From Vibrio cyclitrophicus (GTDB lineage Bacteria > Pseudomonadota > Gammaproteobacteria > Enterobacterales > Vibrionaceae): DNA of 64,000 nt. Position 1 is the first letter of the stretch. Each line of letters opens with the position of its first letter. Made by a program: the position numbers and the translations under genes. A model generated the notes under the pieces. The model did not search any database. It was not told the DNA's origin and saw only the letters and a list, made by a program, of their open reading frames with translations. The DNA lies in the NCBI GenBank assembly GCA_023206055.1, contig CP065366.1, positions 3,038,001 through 3,102,000 on the forward strand, given 5' to 3'. Shown in pieces: positions 51,036 to 60,180 of the stretch.

Positions 51036-53894
51036 CTAACGAATGATTTCAAGCTCTTCTATTGGAATATCTAACTTTTCTAGTTGAGGACGAAGCGAAG
51101 CCGCGTCGCCAACAACAATTATTTGATAATCATTCGGGTCAAACCATTTCTTAGATAGCTCGTTTAAGGTCTCTTTTGAGACAGTTTCAACTATCTGATT
51201 ACGTTGTTGCAGGTAATCTTCGTCAAGGCTCAGCGCAACAATATTACTCAACAACCCAGCCTTTTGACTTGGTGTTTCGTATTTAAGTGCATCTTGTTGA
51301 CCGACGGCAAGGCGCATAAATTTCACCTCTTCGTCAGTTAATCCACTCTGACTAAATTCATTTAGCTCAGAGATAAACTCTTGAATCGATGGAACCGTCG
51401 CATTGGCTCTCACTTGAGCACTGAATACTACTGCACCAGTTTCACGCGTACTGGCGAAGTAACCGCTCGCACCGTAAGTGTAGGCTTTGTCCTCACGTAG
51501 ATTCTGGTTGATACGGCTATTGAAATTACCGGCTAAATTAAAGTTAGCCAACTGGCTCAAATACAACTCACCGGTCGCATCAAAAGGTAAGCCTTTACGC
51601 ACCAAACGAACAATACTTTGCGGCGCACCCGGTTTATCAACTAAGTACAAGTGCTGACCAGAAAGCTCTTTGACGATCTGCGGACGCGTTAATGGTGCCG
51701 CATCGCCTTGCCACTGTTCAAAGAATTGTAGCTGTTTCCCTACCTCTTTCTTCGAGATGTCTCCCACAACAACAATATTGGCACCTTCTGGTGTGTAATG
51801 TTGCGCATAGAATTTTTTCACGTCATCTAAGGTCAATTTCGATAGAGATTCCTTAGTGCCATCACTTGCGCGAGCAAAAATACTGTCACCAAACAGCACT
51901 TCACGGGTTGCTTGGGAAGCCATCCAGCTTGGTTGTTGGTGCTGATACACGACGCCTTCAAGCATCTGCTTCTTCACACGTTCGAAGTCTTGCTCATCAA
52001 ACTTAGGCTCGAATAGAACCTCTTGCACAATCGCTAAGGTTTGAGGCAGATTTTTCTCTAGCGTCGAGACTGAAATATCTGTGGTGTAACTGCCCGCACT
52101 AATGCTCACACTGCTACCTAGCTTATCTAAGGTCGCCTGTAACTCTTCAACCGTTCGCTTAGTTGAACCTTCTTCCATCATCGAAGCCGTTAAGTTCGCT
52201 AAGCCTTCTTGCCCTTTACGAACATAGCGTTCGCCTGCAGGCAATTGAATTTGTAGCTGTACTGTCGGCGTTTCACTGGTCACAGTACCAATCAAGTCAG
52301 TACCGTTCGTAAAGTGCATTCGATACAACTCAGGCATGGTCGCTTCAACGCCAAAGTTCACTTCTGGCATAACGCTGCGATCAAAGGTGTTCGGTGCTTT
52401 TCTGAAATCAAGCTGATCTTCAGTGACCTTGGCATATTCAGGTAACGTGCGAGCTGGCGTGGTGAATGTAGCTTCACGAACCGCGAGATCGAGTTGCTTC
52501 TTAGGAACCACACTCAAGGTCACCTTGTGCTTACCTTCGATGAAATCTTGGTAGGCCTGACTTACGCTTTCTGGAGTCACAGCTCGGATTTGATCCAATT
52601 GTGATTCAATGCGATCTGGCTGACCGTAGAAGGTTTGGTTAGATGCGAGTTGTGAAACCTTACCTTTCACACTTTGCAGTGCAAAAACCGCATCCGCTTC
52701 AGCCATACCGGTGATCTGGTCTAGACGTTCTTGTTCAACGCCCTCTTTCGAGAACTGCTCTAAGGTATCCATCAATTCTTTATTAAGAACCGTCAAATCC
52801 CCTTTTTTACCAGAGTCGCCCATCGCATAAACATACATGGTACAAGCCAATTCAGCACAGTCATGGAAAGAACCTGCACTCACCGCTTTTTGCGTCTTAA
52901 CCAAGTTTTGATATAGGTAACTGTTGGTACCAGAACCTAAAACATTAGACAGTGCATTTAGCGAAGCTTGTGTCTCTTCTCCACGATACGTTGTTGGCCA
53001 ACCCACAAGCACCATCGGCTGACGAATATTGTCTTCTAGGGTGATGTACTTATCTTCTGTTAGTACGGCTGGTTGCTTCTCTGCGGCCTTAACTTCTGGG
53101 CCTTGAGGGATTGGACCAAAGTACTTATTCACCCACTCTAGCGTGTCATCAACGTCGATATCACCACCGATAGTCAGTACCGCATTATTTGGGCCATACC
53201 AGCGTAGGAAGAAGGCTTTAAGATCATTCACATCCACGCGGTCTAAGTCTTCAACATAACCGATTGGTTGCCACGAGTATGGGTGGCCTTCAGGATAAAG
53301 CGCTTCACCCATGCGTTCCCACATCAAGCCATAAGGGCGGTTTTCATAACTTTGCGCACGTTCGTTTTTAACCGTACCTCTTTGAACTTCGAATTTCTTC
53401 TGAGAAACCGCATCTAATAAGAAACCCATTCGGTCTGATTCTAACCACAACATTTTCTCAAGTTGGTTAGATGGAACGGTTTCAAAGTAGTTAGTACGGT
53501 CACGGTTAGTCGTGCCGTTTAACGAGCCACCAGCCTCGGTAATGATCTTAAAGTGCTGTTGGTCACCGACGTTCTCAGAACCTTGGAACATCATATGTTC
53601 GAAGAAATGAGCAAAGCCCGACTTACCTATCTCTTCACGGGCGGAACCTACGTGATAGGTCACATCAACATGCACAAGAGGGTCAGAATCATCCGGGGAA
53701 AGAATAACTGTCAGGCCATTTTCAAGCTGATATTTCGCATACGGAATCACGACTTTATCTTTAGAAGGCTTAACTTCTTCTAATAAGGTGACACCTTCAG
53801 GTAGCGAAGAAAAGAAGGGTGTTGAGCTAGGTACATTGTAAGAACAGCCAGCGATGGCGATAAGAGAAAATGTACCAAGTAAAACCTTTTTCAT
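51036..53894 (-). CDS. M16 family zinc protease, lipoprotein
   Basis: Predicted periplasmic lipoprotein protease of 952 residues, pitrilysin family. Lipobox IAIAGC (Cys17) ends the signal peptide. The first M16 domain has the inverted zinc motif HFFEH (96-100) plus the downstream Glu in RGTVKNERAQ; two further inactive-type repeats follow, the last being KKFYAQHYTPEGANIVVVGDI. The family processes peptides; the substrate here is unknown. ATG with an AAGGAG SD. No obvious operon partner apart from the yqaA-like gene 9 bp upstream. Confidence 0.92.
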   Translation of the reverse strand: MKKVLLGTFSLIAIAGCSYNVPSSTPFFSSLPEGVTLLEEVKPSKDKVVIPYAKYQLENGLTVILSPDDSDPLVHVDVTYHVGSAREEIGKSGFAHFFEHMMFQGSENVGDQQHFKIITEAGGSLNGTTNRDRTNYFETVPSNQLEKMLWLESDRMGFLLDAVSQKKFEVQRGTVKNERAQSYENRPYGLMWERMGEALYPEGHPYSWQPIGYVEDLDRVDVNDLKAFFLRWYGPNNAVLTIGGDIDVDDTLEWVNKYFGPIPQGPEVKAAEKQPAVLTEDKYITLEDNIRQPMVLVGWPTTYRGEETQASLNALSNVLGSGTNSYLYQNLVKTQKAVSAGSFHDCAELACTMYVYAMGDSGKKGDLTVLNKELMDTLEQFSKEGVEQERLDQITGMAEADAVFALQSVKGKVSQLASNQTFYGQPDRIESQLDQIRAVTPESVSQAYQDFIEGKHKVTLSVVPKKQLDLAVREATFTTPARTLPEYAKVTEDQLDFRKAPNTFDRSVMPEVNFGVEATMPELYRMHFTNGTDLIGTVTSETPTVQLQIQLPAGERYVRKGQEGLANLTASMMEEGSTKRTVEELQATLDKLGSSVSISAGSYTTDISVSTLEKNLPQTLAIVQEVLFEPKFDEQDFERVKKQMLEGVVYQHQQPSWMASQATREVLFGDSIFARASDGTKESLSKLTLDDVKKFYAQHYTPEGANIVVVGDISKKEVGKQLQFFEQWQGDAAPLTRPQIVKELSGQHLYLVDKPGAPQSIVRLVRKGLPFDATGELYLSQLANFNLAGNFNSRINQNLREDKAYTYGASGYFASTRETGAVVFSAQVRANATVPSIQEFISELNEFSQSGLTDEEVKFMRLAVGQQDALKYETPSQKAGLLSNIVALSLDEDYLQQRNQIVETVSKETLNELSKKWFDPNDYQIIVVGDAASLRPQLEKLDIPIEELEIIR

Positions 53895-53903
53895 AGGTTC
53901 TCC

Positions 53904-54365
53904 TTAGAAAAAACCGAAGTAGATAGCAGCAAGTAAGCTGTAGCGAGCGGCTTTGCCAATCGCTATTAAAATAACGCTAGGGATAAATTTCATTCTCAGC
54001 CAACCCGCCGCGAGACACAAAGGGTCACCAATAACGGGCAACCAACTGAATAACAGCGTCCAGTAACCATAACGGCTCAGCCAAGCCATAGCCTTATGAC
54101 CATGCTTTTCAGATTGAGTTCGATTGGGCAGCCACAAACCAATCCAATAATTAGTCAGGCCACCTAAGGTGTTACCGAGTGTCGCTATTAGAATAATCGA
54201 CGATGTTGAGAATTGATCTAGGCTCAATGCTGCAACAAGGCTGGCTTCTGAACCGCCGGGCAATAACGTGGCACTTAAGAAGCCACTGATGAAGAGTACC
54301 CAAAGCGCCGAGTCAGAGAACCACAGCGCTATGTTTTCAAAAAGGGAATTAAAGAACTCTAGCAC
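53904..54365 (-). CDS. yqaA: YqaA-type VTT/DedA-like membrane protein
   Basis: Small inner-membrane protein of 153 residues with a VTT (SNARE-associated) domain. LLPGGSEASLVAALSLDQ, TLGNTLGGLTNYWIGLWLP and SWLPVIGDPLCLAAGWLRM (with the family GDP) are the signatures. Function unknown; larger DedA relatives act in lipid transport. Six bases upstream is the MDR oxidoreductase gene, same strand. Confidence 0.88.
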   Translation of the reverse strand: MLEFFNSLFENIALWFSDSALWVLFISGFLSATLLPGGSEASLVAALSLDQFSTSSIILIATLGNTLGGLTNYWIGLWLPNRTQSEKHGHKAMAWLSRYGYWTLLFSWLPVIGDPLCLAAGWLRMKFIPSVILIAIGKAARYSLLAAIYFGFF

Positions 54366-54371
54366 TGCCTA

Positions 54372-55325
54372 TCAGCCTTCTTGCATTTTAAGTAGCACCT
54401 TGCCTCTGGTGTGTCCGGTTTCAACCTGTAGATGCGCTGACTGCGCTTCGCCTAACTGGTAGATCCCTTGAATTTCTGTTTTGAGCAATCCGACACTGAC
54501 CATGTACAGCATAGTGTCCATTTGCTCTGGGTTTGGCTCAACCAACATACCTGATGCAGTAAAGCCTAATAATGTGGCTTTTTCGCAGATCAATTCAGCA
54601 GATAAAGTTGGGACTGTCACAACTCTTGCGTCATCTTTCAAGCACTTCAACGCATCGAGAGCGGTGTCGCCACCGACCAAATCAATCAGTACATCGACAT
54701 CAGAAACTCGCTCTGAAGCTGGAGCAAACTTATAGTTGATCGCATGAGCGCCTAGCGTTGCAAGATAATCGAGGTTGGCTTCGCTGCAGGTGGTGTAAAC
54801 CTCGGCTTTTGCTGCCACTGCAATTTGAACTGCAAGGTGACCCACGCCACCCGCGCCCGCTAAAATAAGCACGCGATCACCTTCTTTCACTTCGGCTTTA
54901 TTAAGTGCTTGTGCTGCTGTTTGGCTAGCAAGTGGTAATGCCGCTGCCGCTTCTAGGGTGACCGAATCGGGAACCATGCTTAATGCCGCTTCTGGAACAC
55001 ATACATATTGGCTGTAGCCGCCGCCTTGCAGTGGGAAGCCAATAAAGCCTGCCACGTTATCACCAATGGTAAAACGTTCAGCCTGATCGCCTAGCGTGAC
55101 AATTTGGCCTGAAATATCGTATCCCGGCACCCAAGGAAGATTGTCTTTGTTTTGTGCTGCTGCCCAACCAAGGCCGGCTCGGGTTTTCACATCAATCGGA
55201 TTAATGCCCGAAAAGGAAACTTTAACCACCACTTCTCCGGCCTTAGGCTCAGGAATCGCACTGGTTTGAATACTAAGGTTTTCGACGCCGCCGAATTGAG
55301 TAATCGCAATCTGTTTATTTTCCAT
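54372..55325 (-). CDS. MDR family zinc-free alcohol dehydrogenase/quinone oxidoreductase
   Basis: NADPH-dependent medium-chain reductase of about 317 residues from the ATG at 55325 (AAGGAAATG leader). Motifs: GEVVVKVSFSGINPIDVKTR, PWVPGYDISGQI, and the Rossmann motif LILAGAGGVGHLAVQIA. The cysteine ligands of the structural zinc are absent, which fits the quinone oxidoreductase (QOR) group. Substrate not predictable. Confidence 0.88.
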   Translation of the reverse strand: MENKQIAITQFGGVENLSIQTSAIPEPKAGEVVVKVSFSGINPIDVKTRAGLGWAAAQNKDNLPWVPGYDISGQIVTLGDQAERFTIGDNVAGFIGFPLQGGGYSQYVCVPEAALSMVPDSVTLEAAAALPLASQTAAQALNKAEVKEGDRVLILAGAGGVGHLAVQIAVAAKAEVYTTCSEANLDYLATLGAHAINYKFAPASERVSDVDVLIDLVGGDTALDALKCLKDDARVVTVPTLSAELICEKATLLGFTASGMLVEPNPEQMDTMLYMVSVGLLKTEIQGIYQLGEAQSAHLQVETGHTRGKVLLKMQEG

Positions 55326-55375
55326 TTCCACATTTCCTTGATTGATAAAAGCCCTAGAGAGCAAGCACCCTAATT

Positions 55376-55408
55376 AATAAAAAGAAAGGGATGCGAAAGC
55401 ATCCCTTT
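55376..55408 (-). terminator. oadGAB terminator
   Basis: Minus-strand hairpin AAAGGGATGC / GCATCCCTTT followed by CTTTTTATT, about 90 bp past the oadB stop. Confidence 0.8.
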
Positions 55409-55495
55409 GACTATAAACCATTTAATAAGGCTAAGTTAACCGCTCATTCGTAAATTGACGACCAATTAACGTAACGATACATGACCAGTAATCCA

Positions 55496-56626
55496 TTAAC
55501 CGACTAGCGCTAATAGAATACCCGCCGCAACCGCACTACCAAGTACACCTGCTACGTTCGGGCCCATCGCATGCATCAACAAGAAGTTCTGAGGGTTTGC
55601 CTCAAGACCGACCTTATTCACAACACGTGCCGCCATTGGAACCGCTGATACGCCAGCGGCACCAATCAATGGGTTGATGTCTTCTTTCGAGAAGCGGTTT
55701 AGAACCTTCGCCATCAATACACCACCCGCAGTACCAATACTAAACGCAACTGCACCTAAGCCAAGAATACCCAGAGTCTCTAAGTTCAAGAAAGTATCCG
55801 CTTGAAGCTTAGAACCAACACCAAGGCCAAGGAAAATAGTCACAACGTTAATCAGTTCGTTTTGCGCTGTTTTCGATAGGCGATCAACCACACCCGCTTC
55901 ACGCATCAAGTTACCCAGACAGAACATACCCACCAGAGGTGTTGCTGAAGGTAGGAACAGAATTGTCATCAGTAGTACAGCAAGCGGGAAGAGGATCTTC
56001 TCTGCTTTACTAACGTGACGAAGTTGAGCCATCTTAATCTTACGTTCTTCAGGAGACGTTAACGCCTTCATGATTGGCGGTTGAATAATAGGAACCAATG
56101 CCATGTAGCTATACGCTGCTACTGCAATTGCACCTAAAAGATCAGGAGATAGTTTACTTGCTAAGAAGATCGCGGTCGGGCCATCGGCACCACCAATGAT
56201 CGCAATTGACGAAGCATCGGCCATTGAAAATTCCATTCCTGGAACATAGTTCAGCAAGATCGCACCAAATAGCGTTGCGAAGATACCAAACTGAGCTGCA
56301 GCCCCTAGCCATAACGTTTTAGGGTTAGCAATCAACGCACCGAAGTCCGTCATTGCACCTACACCCATAAAGATCAGCAGTGGGAAAATACCCGTTTCAA
56401 TACCAATGTAGTAAACGTAGTAAAGCAAACCGCCTGGATCAGTAAACCCAGCATTTGGAATATTTGCTAATACGGCACCAAAACCAATCGGCAGTAGAAG
56501 TAACGGTTCAAATCCTTTACGAATTGCCAAAAACAACAGCAAGCAACCAACCAACATCATACAGATCTGGCCGAACTCAAAGTTAGCAATACCTGTTTCA
56601 GACCATAAGGTCATCAATCCTTCCAT
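55496..56626 (-). CDS. oadB: Oxaloacetate decarboxylase beta subunit (Na+ pump)
   Basis: Membrane subunit that couples carboxybiotin decarboxylation to Na+ export. 376 residues, about nine membrane segments. The conserved region GGADGPTAIFLASKL holds the ion-binding aspartate; NPLIGAAGVSAVPMAARV is also typical. The start codon lies 9 bp after the oadA stop. Confidence 0.96.
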   Translation of the reverse strand: MEGLMTLWSETGIANFEFGQICMMLVGCLLLFLAIRKGFEPLLLLPIGFGAVLANIPNAGFTDPGGLLYYVYYIGIETGIFPLLIFMGVGAMTDFGALIANPKTLWLGAAAQFGIFATLFGAILLNYVPGMEFSMADASSIAIIGGADGPTAIFLASKLSPDLLGAIAVAAYSYMALVPIIQPPIMKALTSPEERKIKMAQLRHVSKAEKILFPLAVLLMTILFLPSATPLVGMFCLGNLMREAGVVDRLSKTAQNELINVVTIFLGLGVGSKLQADTFLNLETLGILGLGAVAFSIGTAGGVLMAKVLNRFSKEDINPLIGAAGVSAVPMAARVVNKVGLEANPQNFLLMHAMGPNVAGVLGSAVAAGILLALVG

Positions 56627-56635
56627 GGGACTCCC

Positions 56636-58420
56636 TTACGCTAAGATTAGTAGTGGAGCGCCTACAGTAACTGCATCGCCTTCTTTAACATTCAACTCTT
56701 GAACGATACCACCACGAGCAGCACGAACTTCCGTTTCCATCTTCATCGCTTCCAAGATCAGTAGCACATCACCTTCAGCCACTTCAGCACCTGGCTGAAC
56801 GATAACTTTGAAGATGTTGCCCGCTAATGGAGCTGGAACCGCTTCTGCATCAGAAGCCGCAGCTGGTGCTGCTTGAGACGCTTGTGCTGGTTTCGCTGAT
56901 GGAGATACTGATGTCAGTTCGCCTTGAGGGCCAACTTCAACATCATAAACCTGCCCGTCAACCTTCACGCTGTAGCTTTCAATGCTACCAGAAGCTTGTA
57001 CCGGAGCTGTCGCAACTGGAGCCTCTGTTTCTAACGTTGGTGCAGGTTCAAATGCTTCAGGGTTACGACGGTTCTTAAGGAACTTAAGGCCGACTTGTGG
57101 GAAGAGTGCGTATGTCAGCACATCATCAACGGTATCTTCAGCGAGTGAAATGCCATCTGATTTCGCTTTTTCTAAAAGGTCCGTCGTTAACGTATCCATT
57201 TCAGACTTAAGTAAATCAGCAGGACGACACGTGATTGGCTCTGCACCATCTAGCACTTTCGCTTGCAGTTCAGCATCAACCTCAGCAGGCGCTTGACCGT
57301 ATTCACCTTTCAGCAGACCCGCAGTCTCTTTCGTGATGCTCTTGTAGCGCTCACCCGTTAAGACGTTGATAACCGCTTGAGTACCGACGATTTGAGAAGT
57401 AGGTGTTACCAAAGGAATGTAACCCAACTCTTTACGTACGCGCGGGATCTCTTCAAGCACTTCGTCCATACGATCGGCTGCGCCTTGCTCTTTAAGCTGA
57501 CCTTCCATGTTGGTTAACATGCCGCCAGGAACTTGAGCAATCAAGATGCGAGAATCGACACCTTTTAGCTGACCTTCCCATTTCGCGTACTTTTTACGTA
57601 CGTCACGGAAGTAAGCCGCGATGGGTTCGATCTGATCAAGCTTAAGATTGGTGTCGCGCTCTGTGCCTTCTAACATAGCAACAACCGTTTCAGTTGGTGT
57701 ATGGCCGTAAGTACAGCTCATAGAAGAGATTGCGGTGTCTAGAATATCAATGCCAGCTTCAACAGCTTTAACGGCTGTAGCGGTTGATAGACCCGTTGTC
57801 GCGTGGCTATGCAGCGCTAGGGGAACATCACAAGACGCTTTGATACGAGTGATTAGCTCTTCCGCTTCATAAGGCTTTAATAAGCCTGACATATCTTTGA
57901 TACATAGTGAATGGCAGCCTAGGTCTTCCAAGCGCTTAGCGAGATCAACCCACGTATCTGAGTTGTGTACTGGGCTGGTTGTATAAGACAACGTACCTTG
58001 AGCGTGGCCGCCAACATCAATCGTTGCTTTCACTGCCGTTTCAAAGTTACGAACATCATTCATCGCATCAAAAATACGGAATACGTCCATGCCGTTCTTA
58101 TGGGCACGTTCAACAAATTTTTCAACTACGTCATCCGCGTAGTGGCGGTAACCTAATAAATTTTGACCACGCAGTAGCATCTGCATTGGTGTGTTTGGCA
58201 TCGCTTTTTTCAGCTCACGCAAACGCTCCCACGGATCTTCTCCAAGAAAACGGATACACGAATCAAACGTCGCGCCACCCCAAGTCTCTAAAGACCAGTA
58301 ACCGACTTTATCCAGTTCTGCCGCAATAGGCAGCATATCTTCGATACGCATACGTGTAGCAAATAGTGACTGGTGCGCGTCACGAAGTACCACATCAGTG
58401 ATAGCTAGTGGTTTAGACAT
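56636..58420 (-). CDS. oadA: Oxaloacetate decarboxylase alpha subunit
   Basis: Carboxyltransferase and biotin carrier subunit: moves CO2 from oxaloacetate to biotin. About 594 residues. N-terminal HMGL-like barrel (ITDVVLRDAHQSLFATRM, metal His pair in LHSHATTG), a middle PYC_OADA domain, an Ala/Pro linker, and a C-terminal biotinyl domain with LEAMKMETEV (biotin on the second-last Lys of this motif). ATG at 58420 is favoured: AAGGAG is nine bases away, whereas it is only three bases from the ATG at 58426. Confidence 0.96.
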   Translation of the reverse strand: MSKPLAITDVVLRDAHQSLFATRMRIEDMLPIAAELDKVGYWSLETWGGATFDSCIRFLGEDPWERLRELKKAMPNTPMQMLLRGQNLLGYRHYADDVVEKFVERAHKNGMDVFRIFDAMNDVRNFETAVKATIDVGGHAQGTLSYTTSPVHNSDTWVDLAKRLEDLGCHSLCIKDMSGLLKPYEAEELITRIKASCDVPLALHSHATTGLSTATAVKAVEAGIDILDTAISSMSCTYGHTPTETVVAMLEGTERDTNLKLDQIEPIAAYFRDVRKKYAKWEGQLKGVDSRILIAQVPGGMLTNMEGQLKEQGAADRMDEVLEEIPRVRKELGYIPLVTPTSQIVGTQAVINVLTGERYKSITKETAGLLKGEYGQAPAEVDAELQAKVLDGAEPITCRPADLLKSEMDTLTTDLLEKAKSDGISLAEDTVDDVLTYALFPQVGLKFLKNRRNPEAFEPAPTLETEAPVATAPVQASGSIESYSVKVDGQVYDVEVGPQGELTSVSPSAKPAQASQAAPAAASDAEAVPAPLAGNIFKVIVQPGAEVAEGDVLLILEAMKMETEVRAARGGIVQELNVKEGDAVTVGAPLLILA

Positions 58421-58451
58421 GCTCATAAACTCCTTTTTAATCCTTTAAATG

Positions 58452-58709
58452 CTACTTAGCAGTAGACGCACGGTATTGGTGAACCGCGGCCGAAATTGCT
58501 GCCACTACCTGTGGACTAACAGCAGAAGGGTTTGATTGTGATTTTTTAATTTTTTTAGGTGCTGCGATCGGTTCAGGTACTTCTTCTGGTACCAGTTTTG
58601 ACATCAACCGAACGAGGTAAACTAGAATAGTTAGGAAAATAAAGACAACGGACATTCCCGTTATCATTAGAGTTGCTGCATCTCCTAGCAGGCTTCCAAT
58701 ATTAGTCAT
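58452..58709 (-). CDS. oadG: Oxaloacetate decarboxylase gamma subunit
   Basis: Small membrane anchor of the Na+ pump, 85 residues: an N-terminal membrane helix (about 12-34) and a cytoplasmic basic tail that binds zinc and the alpha subunit. ATG at 58709 with AAGGAAGC as SD; the frame open to 58775 adds a repeat-derived leader. First gene of oadGAB, 31 bp before oadA. Confidence 0.9.
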   Translation of the reverse strand: MTNIGSLLGDAATLMITGMSVVFIFLTILVYLVRLMSKLVPEEVPEPIAAPKKIKKSQSNPSAVSPQVVAAISAAVHQYRASTAK

Positions 58710-58723
58710 GTTGCTTCCTTTCT

Positions 58724-58765
58724 TCGTCATCCTGACATAGGTGCAGGATTTCAGCGAATAGTGAT
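58724..58765. repeat. Palindromic element in the oadG leader
   Basis: CGTCATCCTG, with ATCCTG (58729-58734) pairing to CAGGAT (58744-58749). It resembles small extragenic repeats common in vibrios and other marine genera. Confidence 0.5.
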
Positions 58766-58775
58766 CCCGACCCAT

Positions 58776-59084
58776 GGATTATCTCGATTGGTAAAAGTTT
58801 GTCAATTTTGTTTAAGGTTCTGTTACGGATAACGCACACATAAGGTTAATTATTCGCCTATCAGATCACATAAATCTGTCAAATGAGTCATTTTTAGATA
58901 TTTAAACTGTGACTTAAACGGGGCTTTTCTGGGAAATGATATGAGAAAGGTGGAATAACAAAGAAGCAATCAAGAATTACTTTAAATACAACAAGTTAAA
59001 AACATCGTAAATTTAACATTGTTGCAACAAATTTACAGCAAGCATAAAAAAAACCTCGTAAAAACGAGGCTTTCTCTAATAATG
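58776..59084. other. Intergenic region between oadG and the tRNA array
   Basis: About 309 bp, AT-rich. It should hold the oadGAB promoter, but no clear -35/-10 pair could be chosen. The tRNA array terminator lies at its far end. No gene seen. Confidence 0.55.
59047..59071 (-). terminator. tRNA array terminator
   Basis: Minus-strand hairpin GCCTCGT / ACGAGG followed by eight T, 13 bp after the last tRNA-Arg. Confidence 0.9.
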
Positions 59085-59161
59085 TGGTGCGCCCTGGAGG
59101 ATTCGAACCTCCGACCGCCTGGTTCGTAGCCAGGTACTCTATCCAGCTGAGCTAAGGGCGC
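59085..59161 (-). tRNA. tRNA-Arg (ACG), copy 1
   Basis: 77 nt with encoded CCA. Acceptor GCGCCCT / AGGGCGC; anticodon loop CTACGAA gives ACG, read as ICG for CGU/CGC/CGA. Last copy in transcription order. Confidence 0.97.
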
Positions 59162-59232
59162 AACGGTTTCGATATTGAGCATCAAGTTAAAACTAAACAT
59201 TCAACATCAGGATTAATGAAAACCCTAAATAG

Positions 59233-59309
59233 TGGTGCGCCCTGGAGGATTCGAACCTCCGACCGCCTGGTTCGTAGCCAGGTACTCTATCCAGCTGAGC
59301 TAAGGGCGC
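59233..59309 (-). tRNA. tRNA-Arg (ACG), copy 2
   Basis: Identical by eye to copy 1. Its upstream spacer (59310-59397) belongs to the long class of 84-88 bp. Confidence 0.97.
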
Positions 59310-59397
59310 AACGGTTTCGATATTGAGCTGTTAGTTAAGGCAATAAAGCACTTAAAACTAAACATTCAATATCAGGATTAATGAAAACCCTAAATAG

Positions 59398-59474
59398 TGG
59401 TGCGCCCTGGAGGATTCGAACCTCCGACCGCCTGGTTCGTAGCCAGGTACTCTATCCAGCTGAGCTAAGGGCGC
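59398..59474 (-). tRNA. tRNA-Arg (ACG), copy 3
   Basis: Identical to copy 1, with encoded CCA; flanked on both sides by 88-bp spacers. Confidence 0.97.
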
Positions 59475-59562
59475 AACGGTTTCGATATTAAGCTGTTAGT
59501 TAACGCAATAAAGCAGTTAAAACTAAATGTTCAACATCAGGATTAATAAAAACCCTAAATAG

Positions 59563-59639
59563 TGGTGCGCCCTGGAGGATTCGAACCTCCGACCGCCTGG
59601 TTCGTAGCCAGGTACTCTATCCAGCTGAGCTAAGGGCGC
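59563..59639 (-). tRNA. tRNA-Arg (ACG), copy 4
   Basis: Identical to copy 1, with encoded CCA; the spacer to copy 5 is 84 bp. Confidence 0.97.
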
Positions 59640-59723
59640 AACGGTTTCGATATTAAGCTGTTAGCTAAGGCAATAAAGCAAAACTAAACGTTCAACATCA
59701 GGATTAATGAAAACCCTAAATAG

Positions 59724-59800
59724 TGGTGCGCCCTGGAGGATTCGAACCTCCGACCGCCTGGTTCGTAGCCAGGTACTCTATCCAGCTGAGCTAAGGGCGC
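59724..59800 (-). tRNA. tRNA-Arg (ACG), copy 5
   Basis: Identical to copy 1, with encoded CCA; followed toward copy 6 by a short 71-bp spacer. Confidence 0.97.
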
Positions 59801-59871
59801 AACGGTTTCGATATTGAGCATCAAGTTAAAACTAAATGTTCAACATCAGGATTAATGAAAACCCTAAATAG

Positions 59872-59948
59872 TGGTGCGCCCTGGAGGATTCGAACCTCCG
59901 ACCGCCTGGTTCGTAGCCAGGTACTCTATCCAGCTGAGCTAAGGGCGC
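59872..59948 (-). tRNA. tRNA-Arg (ACG), copy 6
   Basis: Identical to copy 1, with encoded CCA; short 70-bp spacer to copy 7. Confidence 0.97.
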
Positions 59949-60018
59949 AACGGTTTCGATATTGAGCATCAAGTTAAACTAAACATTCAACATCAGGATT
60001 AATGAAAACCCTAAATAG

Positions 60019-60095
60019 TGGTGCGCCCTGGAGGATTCGAACCTCCGACCGCCTGGTTCGTAGCCAGGTACTCTATCCAGCTGAGCTAAGGGCGC
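60019..60095 (-). tRNA. tRNA-Arg (ACG), copy 7
   Basis: Identical to copy 1, with encoded CCA. First of the seven-copy array in transcription order, preceded by a CRP-consensus site and a terminator-like hairpin. Confidence 0.97.
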
Positions 60096-60118
60096 ACGGT
60101 ATCTTCAAGTGAAGAAGT

Positions 60119-60134
60119 TGTGAAATATATCACA
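60119..60134. promoter_or_regulatory. Perfect CRP consensus between tRNA genes
   Basis: TGTGA-AATATA-TCACA, both half-sites exact, 24 bp upstream of the 5' end of tRNA-Arg copy 7. No clear sigma-70 promoter accompanies it. Confidence 0.45.
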
Positions 60135-60152
60135 TTCTTGTTTCTACGAAAC

Positions 60153-60172
60153 AAAAAAAAGGCCATAGGCCT
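60153..60172 (-). terminator. Internal terminator-like hairpin in the tRNA cluster
   Basis: On the minus strand AGGCC-TAT-GGCC is followed by eight T. It lies between tRNA-Ser copy 1 and the seven-gene tRNA-Arg array, so it may reduce read-through into the array. Confidence 0.6.
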
Positions 60173-60180
60173 GTAATGAA

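Noticed and set aside
59085..60095. Regular repeats with spacers, at first sight CRISPR-like
   Set aside because: The 77-bp repeats fold as tRNA-Arg and the spacers are also nearly identical to one another; no cas genes are present.
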